Shown piece after piece: positions 57,472-64,000 of a stretch of 64,000 nt of DNA. Positions within the stretch are counted from its first letter, which is position 1. Every line of letters begins with the position of its first letter. The notes under the pieces were generated by a model, which was given only the letters and a program-made list of their open reading frames with translations, made no database searches and was not told the origin of the DNA. The stretch is from Pseudacidobacterium ailaaui. Its GTDB lineage: Bacteria; Acidobacteriota; Terriglobia; Terriglobales; Acidobacteriaceae. The stretch spans positions 2,511,001 through 2,575,000 of the forward strand of contig NZ_JIAL01000001.1 in the NCBI RefSeq assembly GCF_000688455.1, written 5' to 3'. Both the position numbers and the translations under genes were made by a program.

Positions 57472-59163
57472 TTACTCCTGTTTTTGAGCGATGGAGCATT
57501 GCATCACAGGTTTCCATGCATTTCCATCAAAACGGTATTCGTAGGGTGCGTGACTGACCCGGCAAGGGCTTGAGCCGAAAGCGGTCCATTCAAGGGTGGT
57601 TGCCTGCCAGGGGTTTACAGAAGCGAGGGAACCGCGGCGTGCGCTCCAGGCCAGGTTGATCAGGAAGAGAAGCTGCGCGCTGGCGAGAAAAAGTGCCGAG
57701 TGTGTGATTCCAGTCTGAAGCGGCACGAGCGCTGCCAGAGAGGAGGTACTTCCCGTGAGCTGGGCAAAGTGACGGGGCATTCCGGCGAGTCCGGCAAAGT
57801 GCATGGGGAAGAATGTGCCGTAGGCACCAAAGAGCGAGAGCCAGAAGTGCCATTTTCCAAGGCCCTCGTTCATCAGGCGGCCTGTCATCAGAGGAAACCA
57901 GTAGTACACGGCCGCGAACAGGGCGAAGACCCCGGCCATGGCCATAATGAGATGAAAATGCGCGACGACGAAGTAAGTGTTGTGCAGATATGCATCCAGG
58001 ATAGGCTGGGCCAGGATAGGACCGGTCAGTCCTCCGGCAATAAAGAAGGAGAGAAAACCCAGGGTGAAGAGCATCGGTGTGGGCAGGGGATGGATACGGG
58101 TTGAGCGTCCCCGAAGCAACATGGCCAGCCAGCCCAGGACTTTTCCGGAGCTGGGGACGGCAATGGCCATCGTGATAAGCCCGAAGGCAGTCCCAGCATA
58201 GGGATTCATGCCGCTGACGAACATGTGATGTCCCCAGACCATGAGGCCAAGCGCGCCGATGGCGAGGGTGGTCCCAACCATGAACCGATAGCTTATGGGC
58301 GGACGGCGTAGAAAATTTGCCAGAAGGGAAGTCGTGGTCCCCATCGCTGGCAGGATGGCAATGTAGACCTCAGGGTGGCCGAAGAACCAGAAGAGATGCA
58401 GCCAGAGCATCGGGGAGCCGCCCGGATGCGGGTGCATACGGTCGTATAGCATTCCGTTAACAACTTCGCCTTTAGGAATGAAGAAGCCAGTGGCGAAGTG
58501 GCGGTCGCTGAGCAGGAGCACGACGGCGACAAGAAGAATGCTGAAGGCGAAGAGCATCAGCACCGCAGTTACGAGCCATGACCATGCGGTGAGCGGCAGC
58601 CGCATCAACGTCATCCCTGCGCAGCGTTTGGTGATGATGGTGGTAAGCAGGCAGATGGCGTTCAGTACGGATGCAACGCAGAAGATGCCGATGCTGAGGA
58701 GCCAGAGGTCCATTCCAGTGGCCTGACCGGGGCCTGCGGCGGCGATTCCGCTGAGAGGGGGGTAGCTGGTCCATCCGGAGATGGGTGCGCCGCCGGGAAC
58801 CAAGAAGGCAGCGAGCAATACAACGAGTGAAAGTGCCGTGAGCCAGAAAGACAGCGCATTCAGTCCGGGCAAAGCCATGCTGCGGGCGCCAATCTGCGCA
58901 GGGAGAATGAGGCTGGCGAATCCGTTGACCGGGGCCGAGGTGAGTACGAAGAAGACCATCAGTGTGCCGTGCATGGTCACCAGCGCAAGATAGCCCTCTG
59001 GCGGAACAACGCCGAAGAGAGGCAGCTTCAGTTCCGGCGCAATGATGTGGACCCGCATGAAAACAGAGAGCACGGTGCCCATACTTACCGCGCAAAGGGC
59101 GAGCAGGAGGTAGTTCATCCCGATACTGTGGTGGCCAGCGGAGAGGGGGCGATAGCGCTCCAT
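57472..59163 (-). CDS. coxA: Cytochrome c oxidase subunit I (A1-type heme-copper oxidase)
   Basis: 563 aa from ATG 59163; AAGGAG 7 nt upstream. It reduces O2 and pumps protons. Low-spin heme His in M-H-G-T-L-M-V-F-F, Cu-B His and cross-linked Tyr with the A1-type Glu in W-F-F-G-H-P-E-V-Y, Cu-B His pair in G-H-H-M-F, heme His pair in V-A-H-F-H-L, K-channel Lys in P-S-S-G-K-V. The loop before the Cu-B region carries an insert (G-E-V-V-N-G-M-L-Y-D-R-M-H-P-H-P). Start overlaps the coxB stop by one base (TGATG). Confidence 0.95.
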   Translation of the reverse strand: MERYRPLSAGHHSIGMNYLLLALCAVSMGTVLSVFMRVHIIAPELKLPLFGVVPPEGYLALVTMHGTLMVFFVLTSAPVNGFASLILPAQIGARSMALPGLNALSFWLTALSLVVLLAAFLVPGGAPISGWTSYPPLSGIAAAGPGQATGMDLWLLSIGIFCVASVLNAICLLTTIITKRCAGMTLMRLPLTAWSWLVTAVLMLFAFSILLVAVVLLLSDRHFATGFFIPKGEVVNGMLYDRMHPHPGGSPMLWLHLFWFFGHPEVYIAILPAMGTTTSLLANFLRRPPISYRFMVGTTLAIGALGLMVWGHHMFVSGMNPYAGTAFGLITMAIAVPSSGKVLGWLAMLLRGRSTRIHPLPTPMLFTLGFLSFFIAGGLTGPILAQPILDAYLHNTYFVVAHFHLIMAMAGVFALFAAVYYWFPLMTGRLMNEGLGKWHFWLSLFGAYGTFFPMHFAGLAGMPRHFAQLTGSTSSLAALVPLQTGITHSALFLASAQLLFLINLAWSARRGSLASVNPWQATTLEWTAFGSSPCRVSHAPYEYRFDGNAWKPVMQCSIAQKQE

Positions 59164-59984
59164 CAGCGTGACTCCTTTGGTAGATGGGCAGCGAGCCATT
59201 TTTCATATTCTCTTTCTGGAACCACGCGGAGATGCGCCTGCATGCGGGCGTGGCCCAGTCCGCAGACCTGGGAGCAGAGAATGGGGTAATCTCCCGGAAC
59301 GGTGGGGGTGAAATGAATGTGCATCTCCATGCCGGGGACGGCGTTCTGTTTGACGCGCATGCCGGGGATGAAAAACCCGTGAATGACGTCAAATGAGCGG
59401 ATGCCGAGGTCAACTTCTCTTCCAGCAGGCAGGACGAGGGTGCTGGAGACGATGTCGTCTTTGCCCTGCGGATCGGTGGGATCAAGGCCGAGCGGGTTTC
59501 CCGCAGGTGCGTTGACCAGATCAGGACGTGTGGCGCCAAAGGCCGCATCCTGCCCGGGATAGCGAAAATACCACTGGAACTGCACACCGGTGACTTCAAC
59601 CTGAAGGGCCTGTGGGGATGCTCCCTGAAAGCGGTTGGCGGCCCAGAGACGCTGGGCAGCAATGGCCAACCCGGTGTAGAGGATGGTGAGCGCGATGAGC
59701 GGGAAGAGTTCGTATTTCCAGAAAAGTATTTTTGCACGGGAGAAGAAATGCAGGTCCTTCAACTCCGTTTTCTCCCGCTCTGGAGAACAAAAGTTTTGTT
59801 GGTTCCGGCGAAACAAGCTGTAGGCGAGCAGGACCTGTGACAGTAGAAACAGCAATCCTAACCCCACCAGGTTCAACCACATCAGGTGGTCGGCGACAGG
59901 GCCATGTAGAGAGCCATCAGGAGGCATCCACCAGATACGGCTGCCGCTGTAACTCATTACGAGAAAACCTGCGGCCGCACACAT
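59163..59984 (-). CDS. coxB: Cytochrome c oxidase subunit II
   Basis: 273 aa. Two N-terminal membrane helices (about 37-58 and 90-112) and a cupredoxin domain with the Cu-A ligands in I-H-G-F-F-I-P and C-S-Q-V-C-G-L-G-H-A-R-M. The Gln in C-S-Q replaces the Glu of mitochondrial-type enzymes, common in other bacteria. There is no attached cytochrome c domain. ATG 59984 or 59957 could be the start; neither has a strong ribosome site. It begins 14 nt after the pdxT stop. Confidence 0.93.
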   Translation of the reverse strand: MCAAAGFLVMSYSGSRIWWMPPDGSLHGPVADHLMWLNLVGLGLLFLLSQVLLAYSLFRRNQQNFCSPEREKTELKDLHFFSRAKILFWKYELFPLIALTILYTGLAIAAQRLWAANRFQGASPQALQVEVTGVQFQWYFRYPGQDAAFGATRPDLVNAPAGNPLGLDPTDPQGKDDIVSSTLVLPAGREVDLGIRSFDVIHGFFIPGMRVKQNAVPGMEMHIHFTPTVPGDYPILCSQVCGLGHARMQAHLRVVPEREYEKWLAAHLPKESR

Positions 59985-59998
59985 ATTTTGATTTTCAC

Positions 59999-60604
59999 TC
60001 AGACGGGCCGAATTTGCTGCTCGCGTACCAAATTCAGAAATAACTGATGGACCCGTCGGTCAGAAGAGAGCTCCGGGTGAAACGTGGCCGCCAGAAGATG
60101 TCCCTGTCGGATGAGGACTGGAAAGCCATCACGCGCAGCAAGCACTTCGACGTCCGGACCCGTCTTAAGGATGCGCGGCGCGCGGATAAAGACCATTTCC
60201 AGGGGTCCTCCGGGGAGCTTGGTTTCCAGTGTCTGGATGGAGCTGTCAATCTGGCGACCATAGGCATTGCGCTCGACAGTAGCATCTAAGACGCCAAGGC
60301 TCTCCTGCGCAGGGTTGCGGACCTCTCCGGCCAACAGGATACAGCCGGCGCACGTGCCGAAGGTGGGTTTGTGGCCCACGAAGGACTGGAGTGTGTCGAG
60401 GAAGCCGTCCCGGGCAAGAAACTTGAGGAATGTTGTGGACTCGCCGCCAGGGATAATGAGGCCGTCGATGTTGGCGAGTTCTGCTGGCTTGCGGATGAAG
60501 ACCGCATCTGCGCCAACGTCGCGTAGCGCCTGGCCATGGGCGTCGTAATCGCCCTGAATGGCGAGAACGCCGATGAGAGGTGCTTTTTGTCTAGCGATGT
60601 CCAG
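59999..60604 (-). CDS. pdxT: Pyridoxal 5'-phosphate synthase glutaminase subunit (CTG start)
   Basis: PdxT frees ammonia from glutamine for PdxS. The full protein (201 aa) is only seen when translation begins at CTG 60604: L-I-G-V-L-A-I-Q-G-D-Y-D-A-H, I-I-P-G-G-E-S-T-T, then the nucleophile Cys in F-G-T-C-A-G-C and the catalytic His/Glu in T-F-H-P-E-L. The first conventional start (GTG 60379) would lose the P-G-G-E-S-T motif. The CTG has GGAGG 7 nt upstream. The GTG just upstream at 60610 is out of frame and hits TAG. A sequence error is the alternative explanation. Confidence 0.86.
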   Translation of the reverse strand: MDIARQKAPLIGVLAIQGDYDAHGQALRDVGADAVFIRKPAELANIDGLIIPGGESTTFLKFLARDGFLDTLQSFVGHKPTFGTCAGCILLAGEVRNPAQESLGVLDATVERNAYGRQIDSSIQTLETKLPGGPLEMVFIRAPRILKTGPDVEVLAARDGFPVLIRQGHLLAATFHPELSSDRRVHQLFLNLVREQQIRPV

Positions 60605-60671
60605 AGTACACCCTCCCCTTGTTCCTAAGGAGTTCGTTTGTTTTGCTTCAGCGCTTGCCTGAACGGCGGGT

Positions 60672-61622
60672 TCACCAGCCGCGGGTTTGCAGCAGCTGTT
60701 CCTGTTCGAGAGCAGTCACCGCCAGGCCTTTCATCGTGCCCGTGACTTGTTCTGAGGCCTCGGCTACGATCTTGGGGTCGTTGTAGTGCGTGGTGGCGAT
60801 GACAATGGCACGGGCGCGAGAGACGGCCTCGGCGCGCTCTTCCGGGTTGTGTTCCACGTCGAGCGGAGTAGCGCGCTCCTTCATAAAGATTCCTGAGCCA
60901 ACGAAGACCGATTCGGCACCGAGCTGCATCATCAGGGCCGCGTCCGCTGGAGTGGCAATGCCTCCGGCAGAGAAATTGGGGACGGGCAGTTTGCCGTTCT
61001 TCGCCACCATGCGGACCAGTTCGTAGGGCGCGCGAAGCTCTTTAGCGGCAGCATACAGTTCGTCTTCGCCCAAAACCGTCAGGCTGCGGATTTCCTTCAT
61101 AAGGGTCCGCATGTGTTTGACGGCGTGGACGACGTCCCCCGTGCCGGCTTCGCCTTTGGTGCGGATCATGGCTGCGCCTTCTGCGATGCGGCGAAGGGCC
61201 TCGCCGAGGTCGCGTGCGCCGCACACAAACGGTGTGGTGAAGGCGTGCTTGTCGATATGATGTTCCTCATCAGCCGGGGTCAGGACCTCGGACTCGTCAA
61301 TGAAGTCTACGCCGATTTCCTGCAATACCTGGGCTTCCGCAAAGTGACCAATGCGGGCCTTTGCCATCACGGGAATGGAGACGGCGCTCATGATCTCCTT
61401 GATGAGTTTTGGATTCGCCATGCGGGCCACGCCGCCCTCTGCGCGAATCATGGCGGGGACACGTTCCAAAGCCATAACGGAAACAGCGCCAGCTTCCTCA
61501 GCGATGCGTGCCTGCTCGACGTTCATGACGTCCATGATGACGCCGCCTTTGAGCATTTCGGCCAGGCCGACTTTTAGGCGAAGAGTGGTGCTGGAAGTTC
61601 CATGATTTGTATGTTGTGTCAT
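60672..61622 (-). CDS. pdxS: Pyridoxal 5'-phosphate synthase lyase subunit
   Basis: 316 aa from ATG 61622 (GAGGG 5 nt upstream; ATG 61634 is in frame). PdxS builds PLP from ribose 5-phosphate, glyceraldehyde 3-phosphate and ammonia. The sequence is the highly conserved family: [53 protein letters not shown] and [14 protein letters not shown]. Its partner pdxT follows 67 bp later. Confidence 0.97.
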   Translation of the reverse strand: MTQHTNHGTSSTTLRLKVGLAEMLKGGVIMDVMNVEQARIAEEAGAVSVMALERVPAMIRAEGGVARMANPKLIKEIMSAVSIPVMAKARIGHFAEAQVLQEIGVDFIDESEVLTPADEEHHIDKHAFTTPFVCGARDLGEALRRIAEGAAMIRTKGEAGTGDVVHAVKHMRTLMKEIRSLTVLGEDELYAAAKELRAPYELVRMVAKNGKLPVPNFSAGGIATPADAALMMQLGAESVFVGSGIFMKERATPLDVEHNPEERAEAVSRARAIVIATTHYNDPKIVAEASEQVTGTMKGLAVTALEQEQLLQTRGW

Positions 61623-61711
61623 GTGGTCCCTCATGTAGCGGCGCAGATCTCTGGCACGCGACGAAAAGTTGTTCTGAACCTATTAGTTTAGCAGCTTTAA
61701 GAGAGCACAGT

Positions 61712-62158
61712 TTATGCCCGAGATGGGGTAAGCTTGCTGCGGTCCACTGTGACAAACAGAGCTTTTCCCCGGGCAAGGAGCATACCCGACGCATCGTGAA
61801 TTTCCGCTTCACAGAAGTTTCTGCGCCCTTGGCATGAGGTGCGCCTTGCCGTCAATGTGAGTGGCTGCTTCAGCGGAACGGGGCGAAAATATTCGACTTC
61901 CATCTGGCGCGTCATGGCAATGGTTCCATGAATGCGGTTGGCCTTGCTCATGGCTTCGTCGAGGAGTGTGGCGATGATGCCGCCGTGCGCGTGTCCGGGA
62001 GGGCCGGCAAAACGGCGGGCCAGACGTACAAAGCAGACAATCTGCTGCTGTTCATCTACCTGAAAGCGCAGACGTAGACCGGCTTTGTTTCCCATGCCGC
62101 AGCCGAAGCAATCGTTCAGGGAGCTATGTGCTAGAGGCAGTAACTTTAGGAATTTCAT
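61712..62158 (-). CDS. PaaI-type hotdog-fold thioesterase
   Basis: 148 aa. The hotdog pattern is clear: C-F-G-C-G-M-G-N-K-A-G-L-R-L-R-F, then G-P-P-G-H-A-H-G-G-I-I-A-T-L-L-D-E-A-M (the catalytic His-Gly-Gly and Asp/Glu helix) and V-E-Y-F-R-P-V-P-L. Members hydrolyse acyl-CoA thioesters. Substrate is unknown. It lies 89 bp upstream of pdxS on the same strand. Confidence 0.9.
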   Translation of the reverse strand: MKFLKLLPLAHSSLNDCFGCGMGNKAGLRLRFQVDEQQQIVCFVRLARRFAGPPGHAHGGIIATLLDEAMSKANRIHGTIAMTRQMEVEYFRPVPLKQPLTLTARRTSCQGRRNFCEAEIHDASGMLLARGKALFVTVDRSKLTPSRA

Positions 62159-62281
62159 TCCGTGCGTTCTTTCCGGACAATCATGACAATGACATAGGAA
62201 AAGCTAGCTGGGCAAGGAAGGGCCTGTTTCGGTATCCATCATGTTCGTGGCCCGATTCAGGCTGTAGACGAAGGCCGGCGA

Positions 62282-62287
62282 TATAAT
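62282..62287 (+). promoter_or_regulatory. -10 box of miaB, close to the start codon
   Basis: TATAAT ends 8 nt before ATG 62296, putting transcription start at about 62294. No Shine-Dalgarno sequence and no -35 match are present, consistent with a near-leaderless message. Confidence 0.55.
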
Positions 62288-62295
62288 CAGAGTGA

Positions 62296-63666
62296 ATGAT
62301 GGCGGAACCTCAAATCGTGGATGCCCTGCAGGAAAAAGAAGTGCCTGCGCGCTCCAAAACCTTCTACCTGGAAACCTTTGGCTGCCAGATGAATGTGCAT
62401 GACTCGGAAAAGGTCATTGGCACCCTGGTGCAGCAGGGATACCGGCAGGTGGAAACGGAAGAGGATGCGGACCTGATCCTCTATAACACCTGTTCGATTC
62501 GCGATAAGGCGGAGCAGAAGGTTTTTCATCGCCTCAACGACTTCAAGAAACTTACCGACCAGGGAAAGCGCTTTGGCGTGCTGGGGTGCGTAGCGCAGCA
62601 GGAGGGCGAGCATATCTTTGAGCGTGCTCCGCATGTTTCGCTGGTGGCCGGGTCGGCTTCCTATCGCAAATTGCCGGAAATGCTGGTACGCCTGGAGCTT
62701 GGTGACCGGCGCATCACCGGGCTGGACGATCGCCAGACAGAGGAGACATTTGAAACCGAGTTCACGGTCCGGTCCAACCCCCATCGGGGCTATATCACGA
62801 TTATTGAAGGTTGTGACAAATTTTGTGCGTACTGCGTGGTCCCATTTACGCGCGGCAAAGAGCGGAGCCGGACTTCAAGCTCTGTCCTGGCCGAGGCGCG
62901 CCGCATGGCGGATGCAGGTTATACCGAGATCCAGTTACTTGGACAGAATGTAAACTCTTATCGCGATCCGGAAGGAAAGAAGTCTTTTGCGGAGCTGCTG
63001 GCGGCCGTGGGCGAGGTCCCAGGCATCCGGCGCGTGCGGTTTACGACTTCGCATCCGCGCGATTTTACGCGAGACATTGTCGAGGCAATGGATGCCGTTC
63101 CAACCCTTTGCGACCACGTACATCTTCCGGTCCAAAGCGGGTCATCCCATGTGCTGAAGCTGATGCAGCGAGAATACACGCGCGAATGGTATCTGGAGCG
63201 CATCTCATGGATCAAGGCGGCAAAGCGCCAGATCAGCATGACGACAGACATCATTGTCGGCTTTCCCGGAGAGACCCCGGAAGACTTTGAGCAGACGATT
63301 ACTCTTTTGCATGAAGTGCAGTATGACGGTGTGTTTGCGTTCAAGTACTCTCCGCGTCCCAATACTCCGGCGCTTTCGATGCCAGACTCAATTCCGGACG
63401 AGGTGAAATCACAGCGATTGCAGATTTTGCTCGACCGTCAGCGCGAGATACAACGCGTAAACTATAGCAAACATATAGGACATGTTCTTGAAGTGATGGT
63501 TGAAGGTTATAACCAGACCCGGGGACAGGTAATCGGGCGTACGTCACAGAACAAAACGTTGAACTTTACATCCAGCCAACCGATCCTTCCTGCGGCCGGC
63601 AGCTATGTGCAGGTAAAAGTGACAAAAAGTTTTCCGAATAGTTTGCTGGGAGAAGCAGTAGCGTAA
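62296..63666 (+). CDS. miaB: tRNA-2-methylthio-N6-dimethylallyladenosine synthase
   Basis: 456 aa. A radical-SAM enzyme that adds the methylthio group to i6A37 of tRNAs reading UNN codons. Three domains are visible: the N-terminal methylthiotransferase part with Cys in T-F-G-C-Q-M-N, N-T-C-S-I-R and L-G-C-V-A-Q, the radical-SAM cluster C-D-K-F-C-A-Y-C-V-V-P-F, and a C-terminal TRAM domain. Length is as usual. The downstream gene begins 14 bp later. Confidence 0.96.
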   Translation: MMAEPQIVDALQEKEVPARSKTFYLETFGCQMNVHDSEKVIGTLVQQGYRQVETEEDADLILYNTCSIRDKAEQKVFHRLNDFKKLTDQGKRFGVLGCVAQQEGEHIFERAPHVSLVAGSASYRKLPEMLVRLELGDRRITGLDDRQTEETFETEFTVRSNPHRGYITIIEGCDKFCAYCVVPFTRGKERSRTSSSVLAEARRMADAGYTEIQLLGQNVNSYRDPEGKKSFAELLAAVGEVPGIRRVRFTTSHPRDFTRDIVEAMDAVPTLCDHVHLPVQSGSSHVLKLMQREYTREWYLERISWIKAAKRQISMTTDIIVGFPGETPEDFEQTITLLHEVQYDGVFAFKYSPRPNTPALSMPDSIPDEVKSQRLQILLDRQREIQRVNYSKHIGHVLEVMVEGYNQTRGQVIGRTSQNKTLNFTSSQPILPAAGSYVQVKVTKSFPNSLLGEAVA

Positions 63667-63679
63667 AGGGGGGTGCCAG

Positions 63680-64000
63680 ATGGAAATTGAGATGAAAATC
63701 CGTGGCCTGATGGTGGATCCCTCGACGAACGCTCCCATTGTGATTTTGAAGGATGTTCAGGGAGATACTGTGCTTCCCATCTGGGTGGGTCTGTATGAAG
63801 CCAATGCCATTGCCCTGGAGGTAGAGAAGGCAACCACGCCGCGCCCCATGACCCACGATCTGCTGAAGAATGTCATGCAGGGGCTGAATGCGACCCTACA
63901 GCGTGTAGTAGTCACGGAACTTAAAGATGACACCTTTTATGCCGTGCTCTGGCTCGAACAAGATGGAGAGACGGTAACGATTGATTGCCGCCCTTCGGAC
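63680..64000 (+). CDS. Bifunctional nuclease family protein, N-terminal part (runs off the right edge)
   Basis: Starts at ATG 63680 with AAAGGGGGG about 8 nt upstream and is open to base 64000 (107 codons). The sequence has the BFN/DUF151 pattern: M-K-I-R-G-L-M-V-D-P, P-I-V-I-L-K-D-V-Q-G, L-P-I-W-V-G-L-Y-E-A-N-A-I-A-L-E and R-P-M-T-H-D-L-L-K-N. The family includes plant nucleases and many bacterial proteins of unclear role. It lies 14 bp after miaB and is probably co-transcribed with it. Confidence 0.93.
   Translation, partial: MEIEMKIRGLMVDPSTNAPIVILKDVQGDTVLPIWVGLYEANAIALEVEKATTPRPMTHDLLKNVMQGLNATLQRVVVTELKDDTFYAVLWLEQDGETVTIDCRPSD

Noticed and set aside
59999-60379. A 126-aa PdxT starting at GTG 60379
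   Set aside because: It would lack the conserved N-terminal strand and P-G-G-E-S-T motif, which are encoded upstream in the same frame.

Overview
The window looks like a chromosomal segment of an Acidobacteriota member, most likely class Terriglobia (relatives of Terriglobus, Granulicella, Edaphobacter or Acidobacterium). This is judged from gene style only: two Oar-like TonB-dependent receptors with an N-terminal carboxypeptidase-regulatory-like domain, a giant choice-of-anchor-D repeat lipoprotein, a DUF4382 lipoprotein, Tat-exported sugar enzymes, a citrate synthase standing alone and moderate-to-high GC. No phage, insertion sequence, CRISPR array, rRNA or integrated island was seen. Most of the window is ordinary core genome with short intergenic gaps and many overlapping starts and stops.

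Layout. 1-4.1 kb: an NtrB/NtrC-type two-component pair with a downstream lipoprotein overlapping the kinase by 4 bases, then a 59-aa zinc-ribbon gene. 4.2-11.5 kb: a 1978-aa lipoprotein built of about 12 ASH (choice-of-anchor D) units, two Ig-like units and a clan GH-A glycosidase domain, preceded by a LuxR-type regulator whose receiver domain has lost its phospho-acceptor. 11.7-17.2 kb: an APC permease with a USP-like tail, a small membrane protein, lnt, and prfB with its programmed +1 frameshift. 17.4-24.2 kb: a carbohydrate cluster (TonB-dependent receptor, Tat-exported TIM-barrel isomerase, ApbE flavin transferase, Tat-exported Gfo/Idh/MocA oxidoreductase).

24.2-27.6 kb: tRNA-Arg, three overlapping genes and tRNA-His on one strand, then a DUF4112 gene, tRNA-Pro and rpsT. 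28-34 kb: a GAF-GAF-PP2C phosphatase, deoC, hpt, lgt (sharing a symmetric divergent promoter with hpt) and an MscS-type channel. 34-50.6 kb: mnmA, an iscS-like cysteine desulfurase, citrate synthase, lysA, small envelope proteins, carbonic anhydrase, murJ, and the dapA - exported protein - dapD group. 50.7-54.2 kb: a second Oar-like receptor. 54.4-64 kb: a polytopic membrane protein, a STAS/anti-sigma kinase partner-switching pair, pdxS-pdxT followed closely by coxB-coxA-coxC, a hotdog thioesterase, miaB and the start of a bifunctional-nuclease gene.

Common themes. The two receptor genes share promoter layout: TTGACA, 17 bp, TTAC(A/G)T, then a LacI/GalR-type palindrome about 80 nt before the start codon, and a GAGGAGG ribosome site. 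Several genes (hpt, lgt, miaB, perhaps murJ) have a good -10 box immediately before the start codon and no Shine-Dalgarno sequence, suggesting leaderless mRNAs. Three annotation traps were resolved: prfB begins at GTG 16043 and needs a frameshift, pdxT has no ATG/GTG/TTG start that covers its N-terminus and probably starts at CTG 60604, and the 59-aa zinc-ribbon gene at 3887 is easily missed.
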